The notes under the pieces are model-generated. The model did no database searches. It was not told the DNA's origin and saw only the letters and a program-made list of their open reading frames with translations. Shown one piece after another: positions 27,585-35,401 of a stretch of DNA of 64,000 nucleotides. The translations under genes were made by a program, and so were the position numbers. Origin of the DNA: Candidatus Fermentibacterota bacterium (GTDB lineage Bacteria; JAFGKV01); the NCBI GenBank assembly GCA_016928395.1, contig JAFGKV010000238.1:20341-84340 (forward strand), read 5' to 3'. How positions within the stretch are numbered: position 1 is the stretch's first letter; each line of letters opens with the position of its first letter.

Positions 27585-28130
27585 GTGGAAGCAGTGAGTC
27601 TGAGCGCCAGCCTGGAGGACTATTTGGAAGCCATCTACCAGATAGTGGAAGCCCAGAGGGTGGCCAGGCCTCGTGATATTACTCGACGACTCCGTGTGGG
27701 GAGTTCATCGGTGACCGGAGCGCTTCATGCGCTGGCAGAGAGGGGCATGATCGACTACGCTCCCCACGATTTGGTGACTCTCACGCCGCAGGGTGAGCAG
27801 GTGGCGAAGGACATTGTGCGGAGGCATGAGTCATTGCGGGAATTCCTCGTGAAGGTCCTGGGCGTCGAGCCCGGCATCGCCGATGAGAGCGCTTGCAAGA
27901 TGGAACATGCGCTTTCTCGCTCGGTGTCTGATCGTTTCACGGAGTTCGTGCGATTCGTGGAACGTTGCCCTTGGTGGGGCGACGGATGGATTGAACGATT
28001 CCGGCGTTGTACGCTCGATATGCCTTCAGCCGTTCAATGCACGGCATGTATCGAATCATGTCTCCGTGGGATGCAAGCTCACGGAAATGGTAAAGGTGGT
28101 TCCGAGATCAGCACTCGTCCTCATGAATGA
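27585..28130 (+). CDS. DtxR/MntR-family metal-dependent transcriptional regulator
   Basis: A 181-aa regulator. GTG 27585 is chosen because GAGGG precedes it by six bases and the promoter at 27510-27538 excludes the more upstream frame. The N-terminal winged helix is typical (SLEDYLEAIYQIVEA, then ITRRLRVGSSSVTGALHALAERGMIDY), and the metal-binding/dimerisation helix includes ESACKMEHALS. There is no clear SH3-like third domain; instead a Cys-containing tail (RCPWWGDGW, then VQCTACIESCL) is visible. It leads the feo genes and probably represses them when metal is bound. Confidence 0.9.
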   Translation: MEAVSLSASLEDYLEAIYQIVEAQRVARPRDITRRLRVGSSSVTGALHALAERGMIDYAPHDLVTLTPQGEQVAKDIVRRHESLREFLVKVLGVEPGIADESACKMEHALSRSVSDRFTEFVRFVERCPWWGDGWIERFRRCTLDMPSAVQCTACIESCLRGMQAHGNGKGGSEISTRPHE

Positions 28131-28142
28131 CGCATGGTGTAT

Positions 28143-28168
28143 GATGGTGATCGGCCGTGATCGCCATC
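28143..28168 (+). promoter_or_regulatory. Stem-loop between dtxR and feoA
   Basis: GATGGTGATC and GATCGCCATC can pair over ten positions (one G-U) around a six-base loop, in the 84-base gap before feoA. It could be a processing or attenuation element; nothing more can be said. Confidence 0.35.
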
Positions 28169-28214
28169 GGCGCCATCCGCTGAGGGAAAGAGGCGACCGA
28201 TACTGTAGAGAGGA

Positions 28215-28442
28215 ATGCGTGGAACTATGTCACTGGGGATGGCGAAGTCGGGTCAAACCGTCCGGGTAGTGCGAATCAGCGCCGGCCGTGGCCTTCAATC
28301 GCGCCTGTCGGCATTAGGCATCATGCCTGGCGTTGAGCTTACTGTGGTGGCGGGGAGTCGGCGGGGGCCAATTGTTGTGGCCGTGAAGGACAGCCGTGTT
28401 GTCCTCGGCCGGGGAATGGCCCAGCGGATCGACGTGGTGTGA
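28215..28442 (+). CDS. feoA: FeoA, ferrous iron transport accessory protein
   Basis: A 75-aa SH3-like protein of normal FeoA length (SGQTVRVVRISAGRGLQSRLSALGIMPGVELTVV, given here as two joined family blocks, then GPIVVAVKDSRVVLGRGMA). ATG 28215 has GAGAGGA directly upstream with very short spacing; ATG 28227 in the same frame is an alternative. It lies 44 bases before feoB. FeoA is thought to modulate the FeoB channel. Confidence 0.93.
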   Translation: MRGTMSLGMAKSGQTVRVVRISAGRGLQSRLSALGIMPGVELTVVAGSRRGPIVVAVKDSRVVLGRGMAQRIDVV

Positions 28443-28485
28443 AGCCCCCAGCCGGGCTGGCTCTTCACGCGGGCCGGGAAACGGT

Positions 28486-30990
28486 ATGCCTCGTATGGCG
28501 ATGACGCGCTCCATTACTGTCGCACTGGCCGGCAACCCCAATTCCGGCAAGAGCACCATCTTCAACAATCTCACGGGTCACCGGCAGCATGTCGGAAACT
28601 ACCCCGGCGTCACGGTGGAGACGAAACAGGGCGTCTGCCGGTGGGGCGACCAGCAAATCCACATCATCGATCTCCCAGGTACCTATAGCCTTACTGCCTA
28701 TTCGCCGGAGGAGCTCGAAGCGCGAACCTTCATCGTAAAGCAGCAACCCGATGTGGTGGTGGATGTGGTCGACGCGTCGAATATTGAGCGCAATCTGTAT
28801 CTGACCACACAGCTTCTCGATCTTGGCAGGCCGGTGATCATCGCGCTGAACATGACCGACGTGGCCCACGTGCGAGGGATCGAGTTTGATCTAAAGCAGC
28901 TCTCGCTTCTCCTTGGCACTCCCATCGTACCCATGGTGGGATCGCGGAACGAGGGCACGCGCGAGCTCATTGCCGCCATTGCACAGGTGGCCACCGATGG
29001 TTCTCCCTACCGATCGCGGCATGTCTACTACGGTCGTGAGATCGAGGAAGAGGTCGCGAGGGTCGAGGATGCGCTGACTTCAGATGGGGGCGCGCAGGCT
29101 TCTGTCCCGCAGCGTTGGGTGGCACTGCAACTTCTGGAAGGCGACCCTGAGGTGGCAGAGACCGCCCCCTCCGCCGCCAAGGCTGTCGCCGCGTCGAGCA
29201 TTCAGCATCTCGAGCGGGTATTTGGGGGGGCATTGGATACCGTCATGGCGGATCGAAGGTATGGATTCGTATCGGGTGCGTGCCAGGAGGCGGTGCGCTC
29301 CACCGCCGAGACACGACACAGCCTCTCTGACGCAATAGACGCGGTGGTGACCAGCAGCCTGTTCGGACTGCCGCTGTTCCTAGCGTTGATGTACGTGGTC
29401 TTCCTTGTCATTTTCCGACTGGGCGGGCCGGCTACCGATCTCCTCTCGGCCGGGTTCGGGCACCTTGGTTCACTGATCATCGACTGGTGGCCACCGGGGA
29501 TGGATACCACAGTCCGCGACCTGCTCGTCGAAGGCGTGATCGGGGGAGTCGGGGGTGTACTCGCTCTGCTGCCCAACGTGCTGTTCTTGTTCATGGCCAT
29601 CGCCATACTCGAGGATACGGGGTACATGGCCAGGGCCGCGTTTATCACCGATCGTCTCATGCATCATATCGGGCTGCATGGGAAGAGCTTCATTCCCCTG
29701 GTGCTCGGCTTCGGATGCACGGTTCCCGCCGTGATGGCAACCCGCATCCTGGAAAACCGACGCGACAGGCTGACCACCATGCTCGTGGCGCCTCTCATGA
29801 GTTGCGGCGCCAAGTTTGCCGTCTACTCCATGCTGATCGCCGCCTTCTTTCCTCAGGCGTGGCGGGCGCCCGTATTATGGTCGGTCTATCTCATCGGTGT
29901 AATGCTGGCCATGGCCGGGGCCAGACTCCTTCGCAGCACCCTGCTTCGGGGGGAGTCGGTCCCGCTGGTCATGGAGCTTCCCCCTTACCGTATGCCCACG
30001 GTTCGAGGCATTCTCATTCATATGTGGGAGCGCGGCGGCGAGTTCGTGAAGAAGGCTGGCACGGTCATTCTGGCCCTTTCCATCGTCCTGTGGGCGATGA
30101 CGGCCTATCCGAGGCTACCGGACGACGGCAGGTATGACGCACGGCGTGACGAGGCCGCTGCCCGATACGAGGAAGGACTTCATTCGCTCAGGGCTCTGTT
30201 GGGCCTTCCGGAAAGCTCAGCCGTTCCAGGGAATCTGCTCTTGGATGATAGGGTCGGGCTAGAAGAAAACGCGGCGGAAGGCTCAGTCGATGACCATAAA
30301 CGGGAGGCCACAGGCGAAGGCGCCACGATGGAGCGGTTTCTTTCGCTTCTCAGAGATGTCAGAGCCATACGGGAGCGCATGGCGGACGCAGAGCGTGTCC
30401 GATTCGAGGATAGCGGCAGTTCCGCAAAGCAATTGCTCCAGGAGGCGGCCGTGGCACGGCTCTCTCAGCTTGAGTATCGGGAACCCAGCCTCTTCTCAGC
30501 GGCCGTTCGCTATCTGGATGAGGTTGAGGGCCCCTATCGCGTTGCCCTGGAATCCATAGACGGCGAGGAGCATGCCGCGCGGCTGGGCAACTCAGCGGCC
30601 GGCCGGATCGGCCATTTCATGGAACCGGCCTTGGTCCCGCTGGGATTCGACTGGAGAATCGGCACTGCGTTGATCGGCGCGATGGCGGCACGGGAAGCGT
30701 TCATCGCCCAACTGGGAATCCTGTTCGCCGCGGATGGCCGGCAGTCATCCCGCGAGCTGCAGCACAGGCTGGGGGCAACCTACCCGCCTCTCACCGGGTT
30801 CACTATCATGCTCTTCATTCTTATCGGAAGTCCCTGTCTCCCCACGCTGGCTGTGACCTATCGGGAGAGTCGCTCGTGGAAATGGCCGCTACTGCAGATC
30901 ATAGCCTTCACCTTTGCTGCGTATGCGATCGTGTTCGTGGTCTATTCTCTGGGCATGATCCTTGGCGTGGGCACCACCATCATCGGGTAG
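28486..30990 (+). CDS. feoB: FeoB, ferrous iron transporter
   Basis: An 834-aa inner-membrane Fe(II) transporter. ATG 28486 is preferred because the G domain begins directly after it; the longer frame starts inside feoA. G motifs: GNPNSGKST, NYPGVTVE, DLPGTYSL, NMTD. The Gate blocks are present (GFGCTVPAVMATRILENRRD and SCGAKFAVYSML; later LGNSAAGRIGHFMEPALVPL and MAAREAFIAQLGILFA). Odd: a charged, largely helical soluble segment of about 150 residues (roughly 550-700) sits between the two Gate halves. It is longer than in the FeoB proteins I know and includes predicted coiled coil. Confidence 0.96.
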   Translation: MPRMAMTRSITVALAGNPNSGKSTIFNNLTGHRQHVGNYPGVTVETKQGVCRWGDQQIHIIDLPGTYSLTAYSPEELEARTFIVKQQPDVVVDVVDASNIERNLYLTTQLLDLGRPVIIALNMTDVAHVRGIEFDLKQLSLLLGTPIVPMVGSRNEGTRELIAAIAQVATDGSPYRSRHVYYGREIEEEVARVEDALTSDGGAQASVPQRWVALQLLEGDPEVAETAPSAAKAVAASSIQHLERVFGGALDTVMADRRYGFVSGACQEAVRSTAETRHSLSDAIDAVVTSSLFGLPLFLALMYVVFLVIFRLGGPATDLLSAGFGHLGSLIIDWWPPGMDTTVRDLLVEGVIGGVGGVLALLPNVLFLFMAIAILEDTGYMARAAFITDRLMHHIGLHGKSFIPLVLGFGCTVPAVMATRILENRRDRLTTMLVAPLMSCGAKFAVYSMLIAAFFPQAWRAPVLWSVYLIGVMLAMAGARLLRSTLLRGESVPLVMELPPYRMPTVRGILIHMWERGGEFVKKAGTVILALSIVLWAMTAYPRLPDDGRYDARRDEAAARYEEGLHSLRALLGLPESSAVPGNLLLDDRVGLEENAAEGSVDDHKREATGEGATMERFLSLLRDVRAIRERMADAERVRFEDSGSSAKQLLQEAAVARLSQLEYREPSLFSAAVRYLDEVEGPYRVALESIDGEEHAARLGNSAAGRIGHFMEPALVPLGFDWRIGTALIGAMAAREAFIAQLGILFAADGRQSSRELQHRLGATYPPLTGFTIMLFILIGSPCLPTLAVTYRESRSWKWPLLQIIAFTFAAYAIVFVVYSLGMILGVGTTIIG

Positions 30991-30993
30991 CGC

Positions 30994-31236
30994 ATGAGCA
31001 CCCTTATCGTTGTTGCTGCGGTGATGGTCTCGGTTGTCGTGGTGGTTCGGCATGCCCGCCGCAGCCTTCGTGGGCACCCCTCGTCCTGTGCCGGGTGTCC
31101 CTGCCGCTGTAGCCCCCGCAACCCCTGCGAACGGCCAGAGGAGTCCGGGGCACGGCGGCGGATGCCACTGGGAGATGACCAGGGAGACTCGCGCAGAGCT
31201 GCGGGACGCGGACCAGAGACCGAGGCAGGACTGTAG
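30994..31236 (+). CDS. FeoB-associated Cys-rich membrane protein
   Basis: An 80-aa protein starting three bases after feoB. One N-terminal TM helix (TLIVVAAVMVSVVVVV) is followed by a short Cys cluster (SSCAGCPCRCSPRNPC), the layout of the FeoB_associated family (TM helix plus CxGCxC motif). The Arg/Gly-rich tail beyond the Cys cluster is longer than usual and may be non-homologous. Its role in Fe(II) uptake is unknown, but its position after feoB is typical. Confidence 0.8.
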   Translation: MSTLIVVAAVMVSVVVVVRHARRSLRGHPSSCAGCPCRCSPRNPCERPEESGARRRMPLGDDQGDSRRAAGRGPETEAGL

Positions 31237-31765
31237 GAGATGGGGTGGCGCCCGCCCTATCCGGTGAAGCGGGCAGCGAATGGAGGGATGTGAGGAGGAT
31301 GAGATCGACGACTACTATGCTCACGAGCAACTATCTGAACATCGCAGCTTCCCACGGGGGGGCGTTGAGCTTCGGCATGGTCGTTGCGTGCCCGATATCG
31401 CAAGCCTTAGGCACTGGGTTCCTCTGACCAACCAGACAGCAGGATTCAGGAGGGGGAAAGCGAGACCCTGTCTCTGATACAATAGACCCAACGACCCAAC
31501 CGTTGCCTCAATTGCCCTTGTCTCACGATCCTCCTGACATCGCGAGCGATCACAAAGCCTTTTTGCTCGTGCCGGGACCATGCCCTCGGAACAAGGCCGA
31601 TCCCTCATCCCTGTCTCCCCCGGAGCGGCTACATCAGCCTCTTTCACTGTGGGTGACATGCCGCCGGCTGCCCACTCACTTGACATCTGACCGCTGAGAC
31701 GGCATCTGGCGTGGCAACCCGGATCCATCGCCTAGGAGGCAGCCAGTCCCGCCTGGGAGCAGCAC
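31237..31765. other. Intergenic region before the PP2C regulator
   Basis: About 530 bp, the longest gene-free stretch here. An extended -10 candidate (TGATACAAT, 31475-31483) has no matching -35. A GC hairpin (GGGTGG-CGC-CCGCCC, near 31243-31257) just after the feo operon could help termination but lacks a T-run. Short open frames (for example 31300-31427) have no homology I recognise. Confidence 0.5.
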
Positions 31766-33337
31766 ATGCATTCTGACAAGCAGATCCTCTTGAACGCCGC
31801 CACTGAGTTGCTTCTCCTGCAGAGAAGGCCTGCCATTACCCGAACCATCCTGCAGTATGCGAGGAGGATCTCTGGAGTCGAAGACATCACCCTTGCAGCT
31901 GTTGGCCGGACGGCGAGTCGGCGGGATCGTCGCGGCGACCGAAGCGTCTTCACGAGAATCCCCTTGGCCTACGGACGAAGGACGTGGGGATGCCTCGAGC
32001 TTGGTGTGGCACCGAAGGACCTCCAGGGGTGCCGCGATGACCTGGAGGTGTTGGCAAGGTGGGCTGCCCGGGCCCTTCGCAATGCCCATGTCTATTCAAG
32101 ACTGAGGCAGAGGGTGAAGGGTGTCACCGCCCTCTACCGGGTTGGCACCACCATCACATCAACATTGAACCTGCGGTATCTGCTGGATCTCATTCTATCA
32201 TCACTGCGCGAGGTTATCTCCTACGATGCCGCCGGAATCTACCTTCTGGAGGAGGACGGTGTCCGGCTCCGAGGCGTCGCCATGCGAGGATACCGACCCG
32301 AAGAGGAGAAGGCTGCCATGGCAAAATTGGGGCAGGGTGTGATTGGGTGGGCAGCAACGCAAGGGACTGATCTGCTGGTTGGTGATGTTTCCAGGAACAC
32401 CCACTATCTTTGTGCGAGGGACCAGACCGTTACGGAGATGGTAGCATTGCTGCGCCGGGGTACTCGTCTGCTGGGCGCGTTCAACGTGGAAAGCGACCGG
32501 CCTCATGCGTATGGAGGGACTGATTTGGTGCTCCTCCGGGCCTTCGCCAGCCAGGCCGCAGTGGCAGTGGACAATGCGGTACTGTACCGGGATGCAGTCG
32601 AGAAACGCAGGCTTGACTCTGAGCTTTCCGTAGCCAGCGAGATTCAGCAGCGGCTGCTGCCGTTGGGTGCGCCGAGTCTTGCCGGATGGGAGATGGCCGG
32701 ATTGAGTGTACCCGCGACGCGAATCGGCGGCGACTACTACGATTTCGTCGGCGTGAGCCCCGGGGTGATAGGCATAGCCATAGCCGACGTGGCCGGCAAG
32801 GGAGTGCCTGCGGCGCTGGTCATGGCAACCTTCCGCGCCTGTCTGCTGGCCGAAATAGTGAACGAGTACTCCATCGAGATGATCTTTCGCAAAGTCAATG
32901 AGATCCTCCTGCGCAGTACGGAGCCTTCCGTGTTCGTGACTGCCATCTACGGTGCCCTGGAGGCCGGCAGCGGTGTGTTCACCTACTGCAACGCCGGGCA
33001 TATCGAGCCGCTGGTCGTACCCCAGCACGGGGCCCCTCGGATACTGAACGGCAGTGACCTGATCCTAGGAGCGTTCGGCCATGCCTCGTATCACCAGCGA
33101 CGGATTGAGCTGCGACCAGGCGAGGTGCTGGTCTTGGCCACCGATGGTATCATAGAGGCCAGCGCGGGTGACGAAGAGTTCGGTCTCGAACGGGTCTGCC
33201 GCGTGGTACAGGCTCACCAGCATGCATCAGCGGTGGAGATCCGAGACCACATTCACGCTGAGGTTCTGCGATTCGCGGTTGATCAACAGCAACGTGACGA
33301 TATGACTGCCGTGGTGGTGAAGAGGCTTCCAGGCTGA
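31766..33337 (+). CDS. GAF-domain PP2C (SpoIIE/RsbU-type) serine/threonine phosphatase
   Basis: A 523-aa cytoplasmic signalling protein, with GGGAG eight bases before ATG 31766. A degenerate GAF-like domain (about 1-110) and a fuller GAF domain (about 120-275) precede a PPM phosphatase domain. Its metal motifs are present: GGDYYDF, ADVAGKGVPAALVMATFR, CNAGHIEPLV, LATDGIIEA and RDDMTAVVV. Proteins of this layout dephosphorylate anti-sigma-factor antagonists or act in other partner-switching circuits; no such partner gene is visible in the window. The GAF ligand is unknown. Confidence 0.93.
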   Translation: MHSDKQILLNAATELLLLQRRPAITRTILQYARRISGVEDITLAAVGRTASRRDRRGDRSVFTRIPLAYGRRTWGCLELGVAPKDLQGCRDDLEVLARWAARALRNAHVYSRLRQRVKGVTALYRVGTTITSTLNLRYLLDLILSSLREVISYDAAGIYLLEEDGVRLRGVAMRGYRPEEEKAAMAKLGQGVIGWAATQGTDLLVGDVSRNTHYLCARDQTVTEMVALLRRGTRLLGAFNVESDRPHAYGGTDLVLLRAFASQAAVAVDNAVLYRDAVEKRRLDSELSVASEIQQRLLPLGAPSLAGWEMAGLSVPATRIGGDYYDFVGVSPGVIGIAIADVAGKGVPAALVMATFRACLLAEIVNEYSIEMIFRKVNEILLRSTEPSVFVTAIYGALEAGSGVFTYCNAGHIEPLVVPQHGAPRILNGSDLILGAFGHASYHQRRIELRPGEVLVLATDGIIEASAGDEEFGLERVCRVVQAHQHASAVEIRDHIHAEVLRFAVDQQQRDDMTAVVVKRLPG

Positions 33338-33534
33338 TTCGGGAGGGGTACTGAGTTCTCCCCCCTGGACGACTTGCCCACACGTACCGGATCGTATAGC
33401 CAGGGCCGAGCCGGGTCAGGCATCTGTCTGTGAAGTTCGGACCCGGCCGGGAAAGCGCAGGTGTTCGTGGGAGATCTGATGATCGTGGAATTTCCCGGTG
33501 CCGGTTCACGCAATGGCTGCAACTCGGGGCATAC

Positions 33535-34599
33535 ATGGTAGACACTCCGGTCAAATCTCTGTTTGGATGGGAGGGGCGTTATCGAAGCGTTCTGCAGGCG
33601 ATTCCCGCACGTTCGCGGTTGCGCGAAGGAGTGACTGTTATCATTCCCTCCTGGAACGCGGTGGAGCTGCTTGCTGCGTGTCTGCGGTGCGTGGAGGCTC
33701 AGGACCTGAGCCCCACGCGGATCTTGGTGGTCGACAATGCTTCCACCGATGGTACGCGTGAGCTCGTGTCACGCAGTCGGAAAGTTGAGGTCGTACGACT
33801 CCCGCGCAATGTCGGCTACAGTGGGGCTCTTTCCCTCGCCTTTCCATTGGTGGACACGAGCTTCGTCGCGATTCTCAATAACGATGCCAGGCCAGACCGT
33901 GAATGGCTTTTGCGGCTTGTGGGTCACCTCCGCGAGTACCCCCACTTGGGTTGCGCCTATCCATTGGCCATTCGCACTGACGGGACCATTGATACGGCGG
34001 GCGATGTCCTTACGATTGCCGGGTTCGCCTACAAGCGCCTCCATCGTCGTGGTCGTTTGGTCAGGCCTCGGGATGGCCTGTTCGTCTCCCCTCCGGGGGT
34101 TGCCCCGGTGTACCGTACCGTGGCCGTTGCCTCGGCTGGCGGTTGGGACGGAATGCTGCACTCGCAGTGGGACGACGTGGATCTGGGTATCCGCCTGTGG
34201 AATGCAGGGTGGGATGCTGTCTTGGATACCAAGGTGCGCGTGGTGCATGAGCAGGGATCGTCTTCATCACGGCGTGCCCGGTCCCGCGAATTCCTTGCCG
34301 CACGAAATGAGGCGGTCGTCCTGCTGAAAACCATGTCGCCGTTCCTTCTCGTGCTGATGGCGCCACACCATGCTCTGTTTCTCATACTCTCGTTCTGTTC
34401 GCATCTCTTCCGGGGGACCGCGCCTGCCTTTCTGGCCGGGAAGGCCGCGGCCTTGGCAAGCCTGGGCGCCATCGCCGAGTCCCGGGGCCGTCTGCACCCG
34501 GTACGCTGGGTGCACATCCGCTCTCTGGATTGGCGGTGGCTGTCAGTCTGGTATGGCCTTTCCCGCTTTGGAGGTCGGCGGGCGCCTACTGCGTCTTGA
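33535..34599 (+). CDS. GT2-family glycosyltransferase (rhamnosyltransferase-like)
   Basis: A 354-aa inverting GT-A enzyme. Blocks: VTVIIPSWNAVELLAACL (nucleotide-sugar site), VVDNASTDGTRELV, ILNNDARPDREWL (the acidic metal site) and QWDDVDLGIRLWNAGW (acceptor and base region). A C-terminal hydrophobic stretch (about 255-310) suggests membrane association. ATG 33535 is chosen; upstream in-frame GTG 33430 would add residues of poor character. It heads a glycan gene cluster ending with the polyprenyl-phosphate sugar transferase at 38344. The sugar is unknown. Confidence 0.88.
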   Translation: MVDTPVKSLFGWEGRYRSVLQAIPARSRLREGVTVIIPSWNAVELLAACLRCVEAQDLSPTRILVVDNASTDGTRELVSRSRKVEVVRLPRNVGYSGALSLAFPLVDTSFVAILNNDARPDREWLLRLVGHLREYPHLGCAYPLAIRTDGTIDTAGDVLTIAGFAYKRLHRRGRLVRPRDGLFVSPPGVAPVYRTVAVASAGGWDGMLHSQWDDVDLGIRLWNAGWDAVLDTKVRVVHEQGSSSSRRARSREFLAARNEAVVLLKTMSPFLLVLMAPHHALFLILSFCSHLFRGTAPAFLAGKAAALASLGAIAESRGRLHPVRWVHIRSLDWRWLSVWYGLSRFGGRRAPTAS

Positions 34600-34666
34600 C
34601 CAGCGAGGCGGGAAGGCACATACTGAGACGTTTGGCCATTTGTGGCTTCACTCCCATTGAGACAAA

Positions 34667-35401
34667 ATGAACCGCACCATCGTCATTGTACCTACCTACA
34701 ACGAACGTGAGAACATCGAACCGCTTGCCACCATGGTCTTGGGGCAGGACGAAGCGCTCCATCTTCTCGTGGTCGACGACTCCTCGCCTGATGGAACGGC
34801 GGAAGCCGTGCGCCGGCTCCAGCGTGCCAGCGATCGCCTTCACCTCATCGTGCGCCCCGGCAAGGCCGGGCTGGGCACAGCCTACGTGCAGGCCTTTCGA
34901 ACCGCTCTCGCAGACGGGTTCGACCGGGTTGTCACCATGGACGGCGATCTTTCCCATGATCCGGCACATCTTCCCGACCTACTCCGGAGACTGGAGTCCT
35001 ACGACATGGTGATTGGTTCCCGTTATGTCTCCGGCGGGAAGACCTACAATTGGAGCTTTGGTCGAAGGCTTTTGAGTGCCTGCGGCAACCTCTATGCGCG
35101 CTCTGTCCTGCGTGTTCCCATCCGTGACTGCTCGGCCGGGTTCATAGGCTATCGGCGTCGTGTGCTCGAGGCCATTCCCCTGGATGGGGTCCATTCCGAG
35201 GGGTACTCCTTCCTCATGGAGATGAAGTACTGGACCCACAACCTGGGATTTACCATAGACGAGATGCCCATACTGTTCGTCGAGCGCTCGCGCGGCCGAT
35301 CAAAGATCTCCCGCGCCATTCTTTTTGAGGCCCTCTGGCTCGTCTGGCGCCTTCGCCTCACCGTTCCGAGGGTCGCTGCCAGGATGAAGGGCGCGTCGTG
35401 A
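34667..35401 (+). CDS. Polyprenol-phosphate mannose/glycose synthase (DPM1-like GT2)
   Basis: A 244-aa soluble enzyme of normal DPM1 length. Blocks: IVIVPTYNERENIEPL, VVDDSSPDGTAEAV, the metal motif MDGDLSHDP, and IGSRYVSGG with DCSAGFIGYRR. No C-terminal TM domain, as in the short Dpm1/Ppm1 type. It transfers a sugar (usually mannose from GDP-mannose) to a polyprenyl phosphate, giving a donor for periplasmic glycosylation. Its stop overlaps the next start (GTGA), indicating translational coupling. Confidence 0.92.
   Translation: MNRTIVIVPTYNERENIEPLATMVLGQDEALHLLVVDDSSPDGTAEAVRRLQRASDRLHLIVRPGKAGLGTAYVQAFRTALADGFDRVVTMDGDLSHDPAHLPDLLRRLESYDMVIGSRYVSGGKTYNWSFGRRLLSACGNLYARSVLRVPIRDCSAGFIGYRRRVLEAIPLDGVHSEGYSFLMEMKYWTHNLGFTIDEMPILFVERSRGRSKISRAILFEALWLVWRLRLTVPRVAARMKGAS

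Noticed and set aside
31300-31427. Short open frame after the feo operon (about 42 codons)
   Set aside because: A GAGGAGG precedes its ATG but with almost no spacing, and there is no homology or conserved motif.
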